Assembly: GCA_005502805.1 (NCBI GenBank) | Contig: SCMY01000016.1 | Coordinates: 1-64,000, forward strand | Direction: 5' to 3' | DNA: 64,000 bases | Source: Rhizobiales bacterium 2SD | GTDB taxonomy: Bacteria > Pseudomonadota > Alphaproteobacteria > Rhizobiales > Beijerinckiaceae | Shown here: positions 25,702 to 33,440 of the stretch, in pieces | Position numbering within the stretch: the stretch's first letter is position 1 | Layout of the letters: the number at the start of each line of letters is the position of its first letter | Program-made: the position numbers and the translations under genes | Notes under the pieces: model-generated | Database searches by the model: none | What the model was told of the DNA's origin: nothing | Seen by the model: the letters and a program-made list of their open reading frames with translations, nothing else

Positions 25702-26363
25702 CGACCGATCTTCCTGGCCGTTTCAGAGAACGTCTGGACCCACCCGCTGTCCTTCAACGCTTCTGCAGCTGTCGCCAGAGCGATCCGCAGCGCGGCATCG
25801 AGCAGAACGGGCGGGGGAAAGGCGCCGAACTCGCAATGGCATTCGATCCTGCGGCCAAGGCGGGTAGCAGCGGCGATATGAACACGGCCACGGGGGTTGC
25901 CGCGATCGTCCGGAACCGGGCCGGTGACACCCGTGATGGCGATGGCCAGATCGGCGATGGTCCTCGCAAGCACGCCGTCCGCCATTGCCCGAGCCACTGG
26001 AGCGGAGACCGCCGAATGGTTTTCGACGAGTGCCGCCGGCACGCCGAGAATCTGGACCTTGGCAGCAGGCATATAGGTCACGAAACCGCCGATCAGAGCG
26101 TCGCCCGCTCCCTCCGCTTTCGACAAGCTGTTGGCGAGTGCGCCGGCGCTGCAGGATTCGGCCACTGCGACCATCCGCCCGGCTTGGACAAGTTCCGTCA
26201 CGAGCTGCTGCGAGAGCACCTGAAGCTCCGGCAGAGCTGATCCGGGCAAGGTCTCGACCGACCGCGTACGCCAGAGACGCGCCGCCGCCATCGTGGCGGC
26301 GTGATCGCCAAGCCGGGCACCTCGCGATCCGGGTGCTCCGTCTTGATGACCGGACGGGCTCAT
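25698..26363 (-). CDS. CinA C-terminal domain protein (nicotinamide-nucleotide amidase type)
   Basis: 221 residues. From about residue 60 the sequence is a CinA C-terminal domain: VAVAESCSAGALANSLSKAE, GGFVTYMPAAKVQILGV, DLAIAITGVTGP, and a VHIAAATR segment. This domain deamidates NMN to NaMN in NAD recycling. The N-terminal ~50 residues are unlike the family. The start at 26363 is chosen because its ATG overlaps the upstream stop as ATGA; an internal ATG at 26291 is the alternative. Confidence 0.75.
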   Translation of the reverse strand: MSPSGHQDGAPGSRGARLGDHAATMAAARLWRTRSVETLPGSALPELQVLSQQLVTELVQAGRMVAVAESCSAGALANSLSKAEGAGDALIGGFVTYMPAAKVQILGVPAALVENHSAVSAPVARAMADGVLARTIADLAIAITGVTGPVPDDRGNPRGRVHIAAATRLGRRIECHCEFGAFPPPVLLDAALRIALATAAEALKDSGWVQTFSETARKIGR

Positions 26364-26788
26364 GTGATCCCCGGCACGCTGCAGTTCCACCTGCTGCGCG
26401 CTTTGGCGGCGCGCCGCTCGTAATCGTCGCGGATGGTCGCGAGCTTTTCCTCGTCGAGCTCCTCCAGATCCATCAGCTCCTCACGCGCGCCCTCGAGCTT
26501 GAAGAGCAGTTCGTCGAGCTTGATCTGCATCGCCGCAGTGTCCCGGTTTTGGCTGTTCTGAATGATGAAGACCATCAGGAAGGTCACGATCGTCGTCGAC
26601 GTGTTGATCACGAGCTGCCAAGTATCGTTGAAACCGAAGATCGGCCCCGATGCCGCCCATACGAGGATGATTGCCAGTGCGATGAATGTTGTTGCGGGCT
26701 TGCCAGCGTAGCGGGCAACCGTCTGTGACAGCCGGCTGAACAATGACGAACGCCCGAGATTGGAAACCGGATCGGATTTGTCGGGCAT
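26360..26788 (-). CDS. Low-affinity iron permease family protein
   Basis: 142 residues. The hallmark segment FGFNDTWQLVINTSTTIVTF followed by LMVFIIQNSQNRD is clear. Two membrane helices (TTFIALAIILVWAASGPIF and the TTIVTFLMVFIIQ stretch) and a long acidic coiled C-terminus (KLEGAREELMDLEELDEEKL) follow. Despite the name, bacterial members have no proven iron transport. It is the first gene of the ATGA-linked trio with the CinA-like and VOC genes. Confidence 0.82.
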   Translation of the reverse strand: MPDKSDPVSNLGRSSLFSRLSQTVARYAGKPATTFIALAIILVWAASGPIFGFNDTWQLVINTSTTIVTFLMVFIIQNSQNRDTAAMQIKLDELLFKLEGAREELMDLEELDEEKLATIRDDYERRAAKARSRWNCSVPGIT

Positions 26789-26807
26789 GATGGCCTCTCG
26801 ACGAAAG

Positions 26808-26832
26808 GCGGCTCCGGGATTGCCGGAGCCGC
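26808..26832 (-). terminator. Hairpin terminator
   Basis: GCGGCTCCGG / CCGGAGCCGC, 10-bp stem with a 5-nt loop, 8 nt downstream of the DUF892 stop codon on the minus strand. A short T run follows. Confidence 0.65.
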
Positions 26833-26839
26833 AATTCTC

Positions 26840-27346
26840 TCAGGCTGCTTTCGCCTGAGCTTGCTTGTTGATTTTGTTCTCGCCGAGCTTGGAGAGCGCC
26901 GCATCGGTCTTCAGCTCCTCCGACAAGGTCTGGTCGAGCAGCTTTGCGGCGTTGCTCAGCCCGAGCTGCTGCGACCAAGCTTTGAGCGTGCCGTAGCGCG
27001 AGATTTCATAGTGCTCGACAGCCTGGGCAGCGGCGAGGAGGCCCGCGTCGAGCGCCGGGCTGCCTTCGAATTCTTCCATGATCGATTTGGCCTCCTCTAT
27101 GATGCCGAGGATCGCGTCGCAGGTCTTGCCGCGCGGCGCCTTGCCGATGATCTCGAACACCTCGCCCAGGCGGTCGACATGTGTCTCGGTCTCGTCGCGG
27201 TGTTTCTCGAAGGCCTGCTTGAGTTCGGGCGAGGTCGCTGTCTTTGCCATTTTCGGCAGCGCCTTCAGGATCTGCTTTTCGGCGTAGTAGATGTCCTTGA
27301 GCGTATCGAGGAAGAGGTCGTTCAAGGTTTTCGGATTGCTGTCCAT
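26840..27346 (-). CDS. DUF892/YciE-like ferritin-like protein
   Basis: 168 residues of four-helix-bundle type: TLNDLFLDTLKDIYYAEKQI, FEKHRDETETHVDRLGEVFE, AVEHYEISRYGTLKAWSQQL. The Glu/His pattern (YYAEKQ, HRDETETH, VEHYE) supplies a diiron site as in YciE proteins. The ATG at 27346 has GGAG upstream. Usually induced in general stress. A candidate EcfG promoter lies 32 nt upstream, which agrees. Confidence 0.85.
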   Translation of the reverse strand: MDSNPKTLNDLFLDTLKDIYYAEKQILKALPKMAKTATSPELKQAFEKHRDETETHVDRLGEVFEIIGKAPRGKTCDAILGIIEEAKSIMEEFEGSPALDAGLLAAAQAVEHYEISRYGTLKAWSQQLGLSNAAKLLDQTLSEELKTDAALSKLGENKINKQAQAKAA

Positions 27347-27377
27347 GGTCGCGCTCCAGTTGGGATGGGCGCTTAAA

Positions 27378-27403
27378 AACCTGTGCACGCTGGCCTTCGT
27401 TCC
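27378..27403 (-). promoter_or_regulatory. Candidate sigma-EcfG promoter
   Basis: Minus-strand GGAACG, 17-nt spacer, GTT, 32 nt upstream of the DUF892 gene start. Confidence 0.5.
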
Positions 27404-27531
27404 GCGGCTCTCCTCTTGGTACGGTCACGTACAAATCCGCGGGCCTCAGGCGAGGTTCTTATATCGCGTAGAGCAATGAAGAGCATGACGGCACGACCCC
27501 GTTGGCAATAAGCACTGAGGGCTAGCCGGGC

Positions 27532-27744
27532 CTATTGCGGCACCGTCAGTTTGGCCTGCTCGGCATCGGCTTCCAAGAGCAGCGCCTGTAATCGAGCGAC
27601 AGCCAACGCAGGCAAATGCAGTTCCAGATCGTTTGGATCGTCATTCATCACGAACCGCAGAATTGCGCCTTCCAACGGGTCGTCGCTGATCGTGATGCAT
27701 TTCACATCGGTAACGTGAAGCAGCAGGGCCGGCTTCTGTGGCAT
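27532..27744 (-). CDS. Small protein, unknown function
   Basis: 70 residues starting MPQKPALLLHVTDVKCITIS, then DDPNDLELHLPALAVARLQA. Soluble, acidic, no recognised domain. The ATG at 27744 has GGAGGAGG 3-4 nt upstream, which supports translation. It lies 68 nt downstream of the DUF982 gene, with a hairpin between. Confidence 0.55.
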   Translation of the reverse strand: MPQKPALLLHVTDVKCITISDDPLEGAILRFVMNDDPNDLELHLPALAVARLQALLLEADAEQAKLTVPQ

Positions 27745-27781
27745 GGCCTCCTCCAATGGCCGTGGTCGAGGTTCGAGCTAT

Positions 27782-27806
27782 GCCCGGCGCCTCGAGGACG
27801 CCGGGC
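27782..27806 (-). terminator. Hairpin terminator
   Basis: GCCCGGCG / CGCCGGGC, 8-bp stem with a 9-nt loop, 7 nt after the DUF982 stop on the minus strand. No strong T run. Confidence 0.55.
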
Positions 27807-27812
27807 GGTGTC

Positions 27813-28106
27813 TCAAGCGCGGCCTTGCGGTCCTTCCCGGTATGACGCCGTGAATGCTGCGGCGTCCGGCGCCAGGATGTCGTATTTCTCGGCGAGCGTC
27901 GCAAAGATGCCGCGAACGGTCTCCGCCTCGACCTCACCGCGCATGGCGGCCAGACAGGACTTGATCGCGAAGTTGTGGACTGGGTCGCGCTTGCTGGGCG
28001 GCCAGTCGACCAGGAACATATAGGCTTCCATGACCGACGAAATCGCCGCAGGATGACCTAATCCGACGAGTATGACGACCGGGCGTTCAAAGTATTCTGT
28101 GTTCAT
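27813..28106 (-). CDS. DUF982 protein
   Basis: 97 residues. The segments FERPVVILVGLGHPAAISSV, MFLVDWPPSKRDPVHNFAIK and CLAAMRGEVEAETVRGIF match DUF982, a small rhizobial family of unknown function. GGAGGG lies about 10 nt upstream of the ATG at 28106. That ATG also overlaps the stop of a 16-codon upstream peptide as ATGA, so translation is probably coupled to the leader and to its thermometer-like 5' region. Confidence 0.75.
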   Translation of the reverse strand: MNTEYFERPVVILVGLGHPAAISSVMEAYMFLVDWPPSKRDPVHNFAIKSCLAAMRGEVEAETVRGIFATLAEKYDILAPDAAAFTASYREGPQGRA

Positions 28107-28153
28107 CGGTCGCAGCCCTCCACAGATGGACAAACGATCGCTGCGGTTGCCAT
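28103..28153 (-). CDS. 16-residue leader peptide coupled to DUF982 gene
   Basis: ATG at 28153, sequence MATAAIVCPSVEGCDR, stop TGA overlapping the DUF982 ATG by ATGA. It follows GGAGGATATGGCT, the same ribosome-site context as the Hsp20 gene at 29355. Its first codons (ATG, GCA, ACC) parallel the Hsp20 start (ATG, AGA, ACC). It may be a relic of an hsp20 5' end that now serves as a coupling leader. Confidence 0.5.
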   Translation of the reverse strand: MATAAIVCPSVEGCDR

Positions 28154-28205
28154 AGCCATATCCTCCTAAAAGCAACATGGATCCGGGATTGCCGAGGCCT
28201 CGCGC
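28154..28205 (-). promoter_or_regulatory. ROSE-like RNA thermometer upstream of DUF982 leader
   Basis: The minus strand reads ATGTTGCTTTTAGGAGGATA just before the leader ATG. The TTGCT run opposite AGGAGGA is the pairing used in the 3' hairpin of rhizobial ROSE elements to hide the ribosome site at low temperature. The block aligns over about 55 nt with the one before the Hsp20 gene at 29355. Confidence 0.5.
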
Positions 28206-28293
28206 GTTTCCGTTCCGCGCCAGCCATTCGTCAGTGACGTTCCAGTAGCTGGCGCCGCCCACAAAGGCGCTCCGCGAAGGTCTCGGCGATCTG

Positions 28294-28791
28294 CTAATGC
28301 TTGATCGCGATGCGCTTGACCTGAGACTGGGCCCTCTCGCTCTTGGGCAGGACGACCGTCAGCACGCCGTTCCTGAAGCGGGCATCGATCTTGTCCTGTT
28401 CGACCTCGTAGCCGAGAGGAACGCGACGCTCGAAGCGGCCGTAATACCGCTCCGAAAACTGCCTCTCTTCGTCCTCGCTCTCGGCGCGCTTCTCGCCTCG
28501 AAGCGTGAGGACGTCGTCATCGAGCAGGATCTCCAGGTCCTTCTCCTCGATCCCGGGAATTTCGGCGGTCACCTTGATATTCCCGGCCGTCTCGGAGATC
28601 TCGACCTTCGGCCAGCCGCCATTGAAGGTCGGCAACGAACCAAGGCTGTCGAACGAGCGGAACATGTCGTCGAACAGGCGATTGACCTCGCGATGCAGCG
28701 AGAAGACGGGGTTGCGCTGGTCATCGCGATAAAGCGCAGGGACCCGATTGCCGTTTTCGCGGCCCCAGGGGATCAGATCTCGAACGCTCAT
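28294..28791 (-). CDS. Small heat-shock protein, Hsp20/alpha-crystallin
   Basis: 165 residues. The alpha-crystallin domain covers about residues 50-155: WPKVEISETAGNIKVTAEIP, IEEKDLEILLDDDVLTLRGE, and the closing FRNGVLTVVLPK. An ATP-independent holdase for unfolded protein. The ATG at 28791 has a perfect AAGGAGG. It lies 88 nt after the other Hsp20 gene, with a strong hairpin in between, so it may be expressed at a different level. Confidence 0.92.
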   Translation of the reverse strand: MSVRDLIPWGRENGNRVPALYRDDQRNPVFSLHREVNRLFDDMFRSFDSLGSLPTFNGGWPKVEISETAGNIKVTAEIPGIEEKDLEILLDDDVLTLRGEKRAESEDEERQFSERYYGRFERRVPLGYEVEQDKIDARFRNGVLTVVLPKSERAQSQVKRIAIKH

Positions 28792-28826
28792 GATATTCCT
28801 CCTTGCGTTCAAACGTATGAAGAGCC

Positions 28827-28855
28827 CGGGCGCCGGGCTTCTCGCCCGGCGCCCG
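28827..28855 (-). terminator. Strong intercistronic hairpin
   Basis: CGGGCGCCGGGC / GCCCGGCGCCCG, 12-bp perfect stem with a 5-nt loop, 24 nt after the first Hsp20 stop. It may terminate or attenuate transcription before the second hsp20. Confidence 0.6.
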
Positions 28856-28878
28856 ACGCTGGCCCAAGCGGCCTCTGC

Positions 28879-29355
28879 TCAGGCTGCGCGCTTCTCGGAG
28901 TCGATCTGCGGCCGATCGGCTTTCGGCAGTGCGGTGCCGGCGGCGATCTCGATTCGGCGTGGCTTCATCTCCTCGGGCAGCTCGCGCTTCAGATCGACCG
29001 TGAGCAGACCGTTCTCGAGGTTGGCGGCCACGATCTTGACGTGGTCCGCGAGCTCAAAGCGGCGCTGGAAGGCGCGCTCGGCGATGCCATGATGGAGATA
29101 CTCGCCATTATCCTGGCCGGCCTTCTGCCCGGACACCATCAGCAGGTTCGGCTCATGCATGATGATGAGCTCGTCCCGCGAGAAGCCGGCGATGGCCATC
29201 GTGATGCGATAGTCGTCGTCACCGGTCTTGACGATGTCGTAGGGCGGCCAGTTGCCGGCCGAGTCCAGCCGGCCCGCGGCTTCGAGCGCGCCGAAAATGC
29301 GGTCGAAGCCGATACTCGACCGATACAGGGGAGAAAAATCGAAGACGGTTCTCAT
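28879..29355 (-). CDS. Small heat-shock protein, IbpA/HspA-like Hsp20
   Basis: 158 residues starting MRTVFDFSPLYRSSIGFDRI, the class A rhizobial/IbpA-type N-terminus. The alpha-crystallin domain includes YDIVKTGDDDYRITMAIAGF, HGIAERAFQRRFELADHVKI and ENGLLTVDLKRELPEE. Its 5' region carries a ROSE-like element and an RpoH-like promoter, as in Bradyrhizobium hspA. The ATG at 29355 follows GGAGGATGTGGCT. Confidence 0.92.
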   Translation of the reverse strand: MRTVFDFSPLYRSSIGFDRIFGALEAAGRLDSAGNWPPYDIVKTGDDDYRITMAIAGFSRDELIIMHEPNLLMVSGQKAGQDNGEYLHHGIAERAFQRRFELADHVKIVAANLENGLLTVDLKRELPEEMKPRRIEIAAGTALPKADRPQIDSEKRAA

Positions 29356-29440
29356 AGCCACATCCTCCATTGAGCAACATGGGTACAAGTCGGTCATTCC
29401 GAGGTCTCACCGACGCCGGCTTGACCGGCCGATCCCGTAA
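29356..29440 (-). promoter_or_regulatory. ROSE-like RNA thermometer of hsp20
   Basis: The minus strand carries ATGTTGCTCAATGGAGGATG directly before the start codon. TTGCT can pair with GGAGGA, the signature of the ROSE 3' hairpin. A CCGG-TCAAG-CCGG hairpin lies further upstream, and a second stem, GCCGATC/GATCGGC, begins at about 29453. Known for heat-shock genes of rhizobia; assigned here by motif only. Confidence 0.6.
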
Positions 29441-29460
29441 AAGGCGATCGGCAACATTCG

Positions 29461-29488
29461 ATTTGGATCGGGTCCGGCGCGGTTCAAG
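29461..29488 (-). promoter_or_regulatory. RpoH-like promoter of hsp20
   Basis: CTTGAA (-35 box, plus-strand 29483-29488) and CCAAAT (29461-29466) with a 16-nt spacer on the minus strand. The -35 matches the alphaproteobacterial sigma-32 consensus; the -10 is weaker. Confidence 0.4.
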
Positions 29489-29585
29489 AGGTAGCGTAAA
29501 ATTTTTGAGAGACTCGGTCGGTGGCTCAGAAGCGGCCGTGTCGGACGACGCTTCCCGATTGAACCGGCCCCTCGAAGCCGACGCT

Positions 29586-29609
29586 GCCCCGCCGAAAGCT
29601 CGGCGGGGC
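29586..29609 (-). terminator. Hairpin terminator
   Basis: GCCCCGCCGA / TCGGCGGGGC, 10-bp stem with a 4-nt loop, 5 nt after the stop of the small membrane protein gene on the minus strand. Confidence 0.6.
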
Positions 29610-29614
29610 TTGGA

Positions 29615-29785
29615 TCATGCCAGGATGATCGCAAGGATGAATCCGCTCGCACCGGCAAGCATCGCCAGTGCCGCGAAGCGAGCCAGGCCGGCCTTGTCAA
29701 AAGGCCGCCTGCGCCGGATGAATTCGACAGCGGACACGTGCGCCTCCATGCTTACAGGGATAGGAGGTCGCCGGGTGTCGTGCAT
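29615..29785 (-). CDS. Small membrane protein, unknown function
   Basis: 56 residues: a basic N-terminal half (MHDTRRPPIP, EFIRRRRPFDKAG) and one C-terminal membrane helix (FAALAMLAGASGFILAIILA). GGGAG lies upstream of the ATG at 29785. It overlaps the end of the next upstream gene by 34 nt in another frame, which suggests coupling. No family recognised. Confidence 0.5.
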   Translation of the reverse strand: MHDTRRPPIPVSMEAHVSAVEFIRRRRPFDKAGLARFAALAMLAGASGFILAIILA

Positions 29786-30102
29786 CTGCTCGCTCTCCCG
29801 TCGCCGGGCGGCCTGCCGCTCTCGGGGCGATCGAGCGATGCGAGCGCGTCCATGATCTCGTCGAAGCCGATCGGCTGGGATGCGAAGGGTGGGTGTCGCA
29901 GCGCCGGACATGAGTCCACGGCGCAGGCGTCGGACGCCCAGGACGACAGGATCGCCCGTTTTTCCGAGCTCGGAAGCGTATCGTCGCGCAGGACATCGCG
30001 CGGGCGCTCATAGAACCGGCTCGGGTGCAGTAGCCGGTCAAGGGCTGCATCGTCGGTGTCCGGGCGAGCGGGCGGCACGATCGCGGTCGATGGCTGGCTC
30101 AT
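29752..30102 (-). CDS. Conserved hypothetical protein
   Basis: 116 residues. The segment LHPSRFYERPRDVLRDDTLP then SEKRAILSSWASDACAVDSC is a motif I associate with a small rhizobial family of unknown function. The C-terminal half (IGFDEIMDALASLDRPE) is likely helical and then disordered. No signal peptide or membrane span. Confidence 0.65.
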   Translation of the reverse strand: MSQPSTAIVPPARPDTDDAALDRLLHPSRFYERPRDVLRDDTLPSSEKRAILSSWASDACAVDSCPALRHPPFASQPIGFDEIMDALASLDRPESGRPPGDGRASRCTTPGDLLSL

Positions 30103-30213
30103 CGGTGGTCCTCCAAAAAAACTCCTTTCAGCTGACGCGCGCGTTGGCGCGGGATGAAATCTGGGCTCGGCCGGGAGAGCTTCAAGAGGCGCGAGCGCCG
30201 AACCGATCTCTCC

Positions 30214-30483
30214 TTACTGCAGCCGGAATTCGCCGCTCACCGCGCTGAGGTCGGCCGGGCCGATCAGGTCCTTGTGGGTGACGGTGATGCGGAACAGCTT
30301 GCCGTCGAGCTTGGCCTGCCAGAAGGCGAGGAACTTGTTGAGCTCGGGGAAGCGCGGGGCGAGGTCGTAGTCCTGCCAGATGAATTCCTGCAGGATCGCG
30401 GGATGGTCCGGCAGGCGATAGAGGATGCCGGCGGTGGTCAGGCCATAGCCCGCGACCTGGCGGGCGAAGTCGGTGGACGCCAT
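30214..30483 (-). CDS. usg: Usg family protein
   Basis: 89 residues: FARQVAGYGLTTAGILYRLP, DHPAILQEFIWQDYDLAPRF and PELNKFLAFWQAKLDGKLFR match the usg family almost throughout. The family is found in Alphaproteobacteria, often near trp genes, and has no known function. The start at 30483 has GGAG 10 nt upstream; an ATG at 30498 is an in-frame alternative. It is divergent from groES. Confidence 0.85.
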   Translation of the reverse strand: MASTDFARQVAGYGLTTAGILYRLPDHPAILQEFIWQDYDLAPRFPELNKFLAFWQAKLDGKLFRITVTHKDLIGPADLSAVSGEFRLQ

Positions 30484-30577
30484 TCCTTTCAGCTCCATGG
30501 TTGCGCTGCTCATGGCAGCGCAAATCCAATGCGCCCGCAAGCCGAAAAGTTCCCGTTAGCTGCACGAATTCAAGGCG

Positions 30578-30604
30578 TTAGCACTCGATCGAAAAAAGTG
30601 CTGC
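30578..30604. promoter_or_regulatory. CIRCE-like element (HrcA operator)
   Basis: TTAGCACTC-N9-AAGTGCTGC against the consensus TTAGCACTC-N9-GAGTGCTAA. The left half is perfect and the right half keeps AGTGCT. It lies 141 nt upstream of groES, just ahead of an RpoH-like promoter. Confidence 0.7.
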
Positions 30605-30610
30605 CAGCCT

Positions 30611-30638
30611 CTTGAAGGCAAAAATGGGGCAACCTAGA
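30611..30638 (+). promoter_or_regulatory. RpoH-like promoter of groESL
   Basis: CTTGAA, 16-nt spacer, CCTAGA followed by TC. This fits the alphaproteobacterial sigma-32 consensus (CTTGAA-N16/17-CYTAT). The distance to groES is about 105 nt. Confidence 0.6.
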
Positions 30639-30744
30639 TCATCGCGCGGGCACGGCGCCTCAGGGGCGCGCGGAACCTCGCCGCGAGACCCGCACAGGGC
30701 CGGCCCGCTTTGACATGTGACCGACATGGAAACTGGAGGAACTC

Positions 30745-31059
30745 ATGAAGTTTCGGCCACTGCATGACCGCGTCGTCGTGAAGCGCATCGACGCCGAGGA
30801 GAAGACCAGAGGCGGGATCATCATCCCCGACACCGCCAAGGAAAAGCCCCAGGAAGGGGAGGTCGTTGCCGTCGGCCCGGGCGCGCGCGACGAGGCTGGC
30901 AAGCTGGTCGCGCTCGACCTGAAGGTCGGCGACCGCGTGCTCTTCGGCAAGTGGAGCGGCACCGAGGTCAAGATCGACGGCCAGGATCTCCTCATCATGA
31001 AGGAGAGCGACATCATGGGCGTCATCGAGGCGACCGCGACGCTCAAGCAGGCCGCCTGA
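30745..31059 (+). CDS. groES: Co-chaperonin GroES
   Basis: 104 residues. Typical start MKFRPLHDRVVVKRIDAEEK, the mobile loop KTRGGIIIPDTAKEKPQEGE, and VGDRVLFGKWSGTEVKIDG. It forms the lid of the GroEL chamber. The ribosome site GGAGG lies 8 nt upstream. It is followed by groEL after 57 nt in the usual order. Confidence 0.97.
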   Translation: MKFRPLHDRVVVKRIDAEEKTRGGIIIPDTAKEKPQEGEVVAVGPGARDEAGKLVALDLKVGDRVLFGKWSGTEVKIDGQDLLIMKESDIMGVIEATATLKQAA

Positions 31060-31116
31060 CGGGGCCTCATCCCACATCACCAACCAGAAGCCTCAAGTCT
31101 GAAGGAGTGAGGAATC

Positions 31117-32742
<1,626 letters not shown>

Positions 32743-32749
32743 GCCTCGA

Positions 32750-32778
32750 GGGCGCCGTGGCTTTCGCGGCGCCCTTTT
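32750..32778 (+). terminator. Rho-independent terminator after groEL
   Basis: GGGCGCCG / CGGCGCCC, 8-bp stem with a 9-nt loop and TTTT directly after, 7 nt past the groEL stop. Confidence 0.8.
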
Positions 32779-32815
32779 CCGACGCCGCAATTTCGTAAGC
32801 ATGCCGAGGGAAGTC

Positions 32816-33031
32816 ATGCCCTTTTCATCGCTGACCGATCCTATCGACCTAGCCCGTGCCGAGGCCGCTCTTGAAAAGGCATGGGTGGAACTCAGGCGGT
32901 CGCTTCCGGATGAATCGGACGAGCAGGGGCGAAACAGCCTCGCCTATATCATTGCGTCGCTGGTTCCTCTGGCGCTCGACGAGGACGATCTCGCACAGCG
33001 CGCGATCGATCGGTTTCGCGAGAAAGCCTAG
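32816..33031 (+). CDS. Small acidic protein, unknown function (paralogue)
   Basis: 71 residues from MPFSSLTDPIDLARAEAALE to a DEDDLAQRAIDRFREKA end. It is paralogous to the protein at 9894, which supports the start at 32816 (GAGG 7 nt upstream). Helical and soluble. It lies just past the groEL terminator, so it should have its own promoter. Confidence 0.6.
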   Translation: MPFSSLTDPIDLARAEAALEKAWVELRRSLPDESDEQGRNSLAYIIASLVPLALDEDDLAQRAIDRFREKA

Positions 33032-33086
33032 GCGAGCGCGCTCCGAAAGCTTCTACATTTCATCTCTATCGCATTTGGCATCCGAC

Positions 33087-33353
33087 ATGACCGATGGCCC
33101 ACAGGACCCAACGCAAATATCCCCTTCCGACCGGTTCAAAGCCATGATTACGAGCGCCGAGAGCGCAACATACGGGCTCAAGGACAATCTCTTGGCCGTC
33201 ATGACTCGGGATGGATCGGCAACCTGGCAGACCGTCTCCGCTCACATCGAGGCTCAATTGCCTGGCGCGGGCGAGTTCGCGACCGCGCGTTTGAACGCCA
33301 TACTCGCTTTGATCAGGACACTATCCAACGGACGAGTCGCGGACGGTAGATGA
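33087..33353 (+). CDS. Small protein, unknown function
   Basis: 88 residues starting MTDGPQDPTQISPSDRFKAM, then YGLKDNLLAVMTRDGSATWQ and a helical C-terminus (FATARLNAILALIRTLSNG). No domain recognised and no clear ribosome site. It is kept because the composition is protein-like and it fills the gap before htpG. Confidence 0.4.
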   Translation: MTDGPQDPTQISPSDRFKAMITSAESATYGLKDNLLAVMTRDGSATWQTVSAHIEAQLPGAGEFATARLNAILALIRTLSNGRVADGR

Positions 33354-33440
33354 TCGGCATCGGCAGAGTTCGGCACGCAGCCGCGAGACGCCGCCTTTCG
33401 TCCGAAACGCTTTTCTGCCTCATCTAATCGGGAGTTCCGA

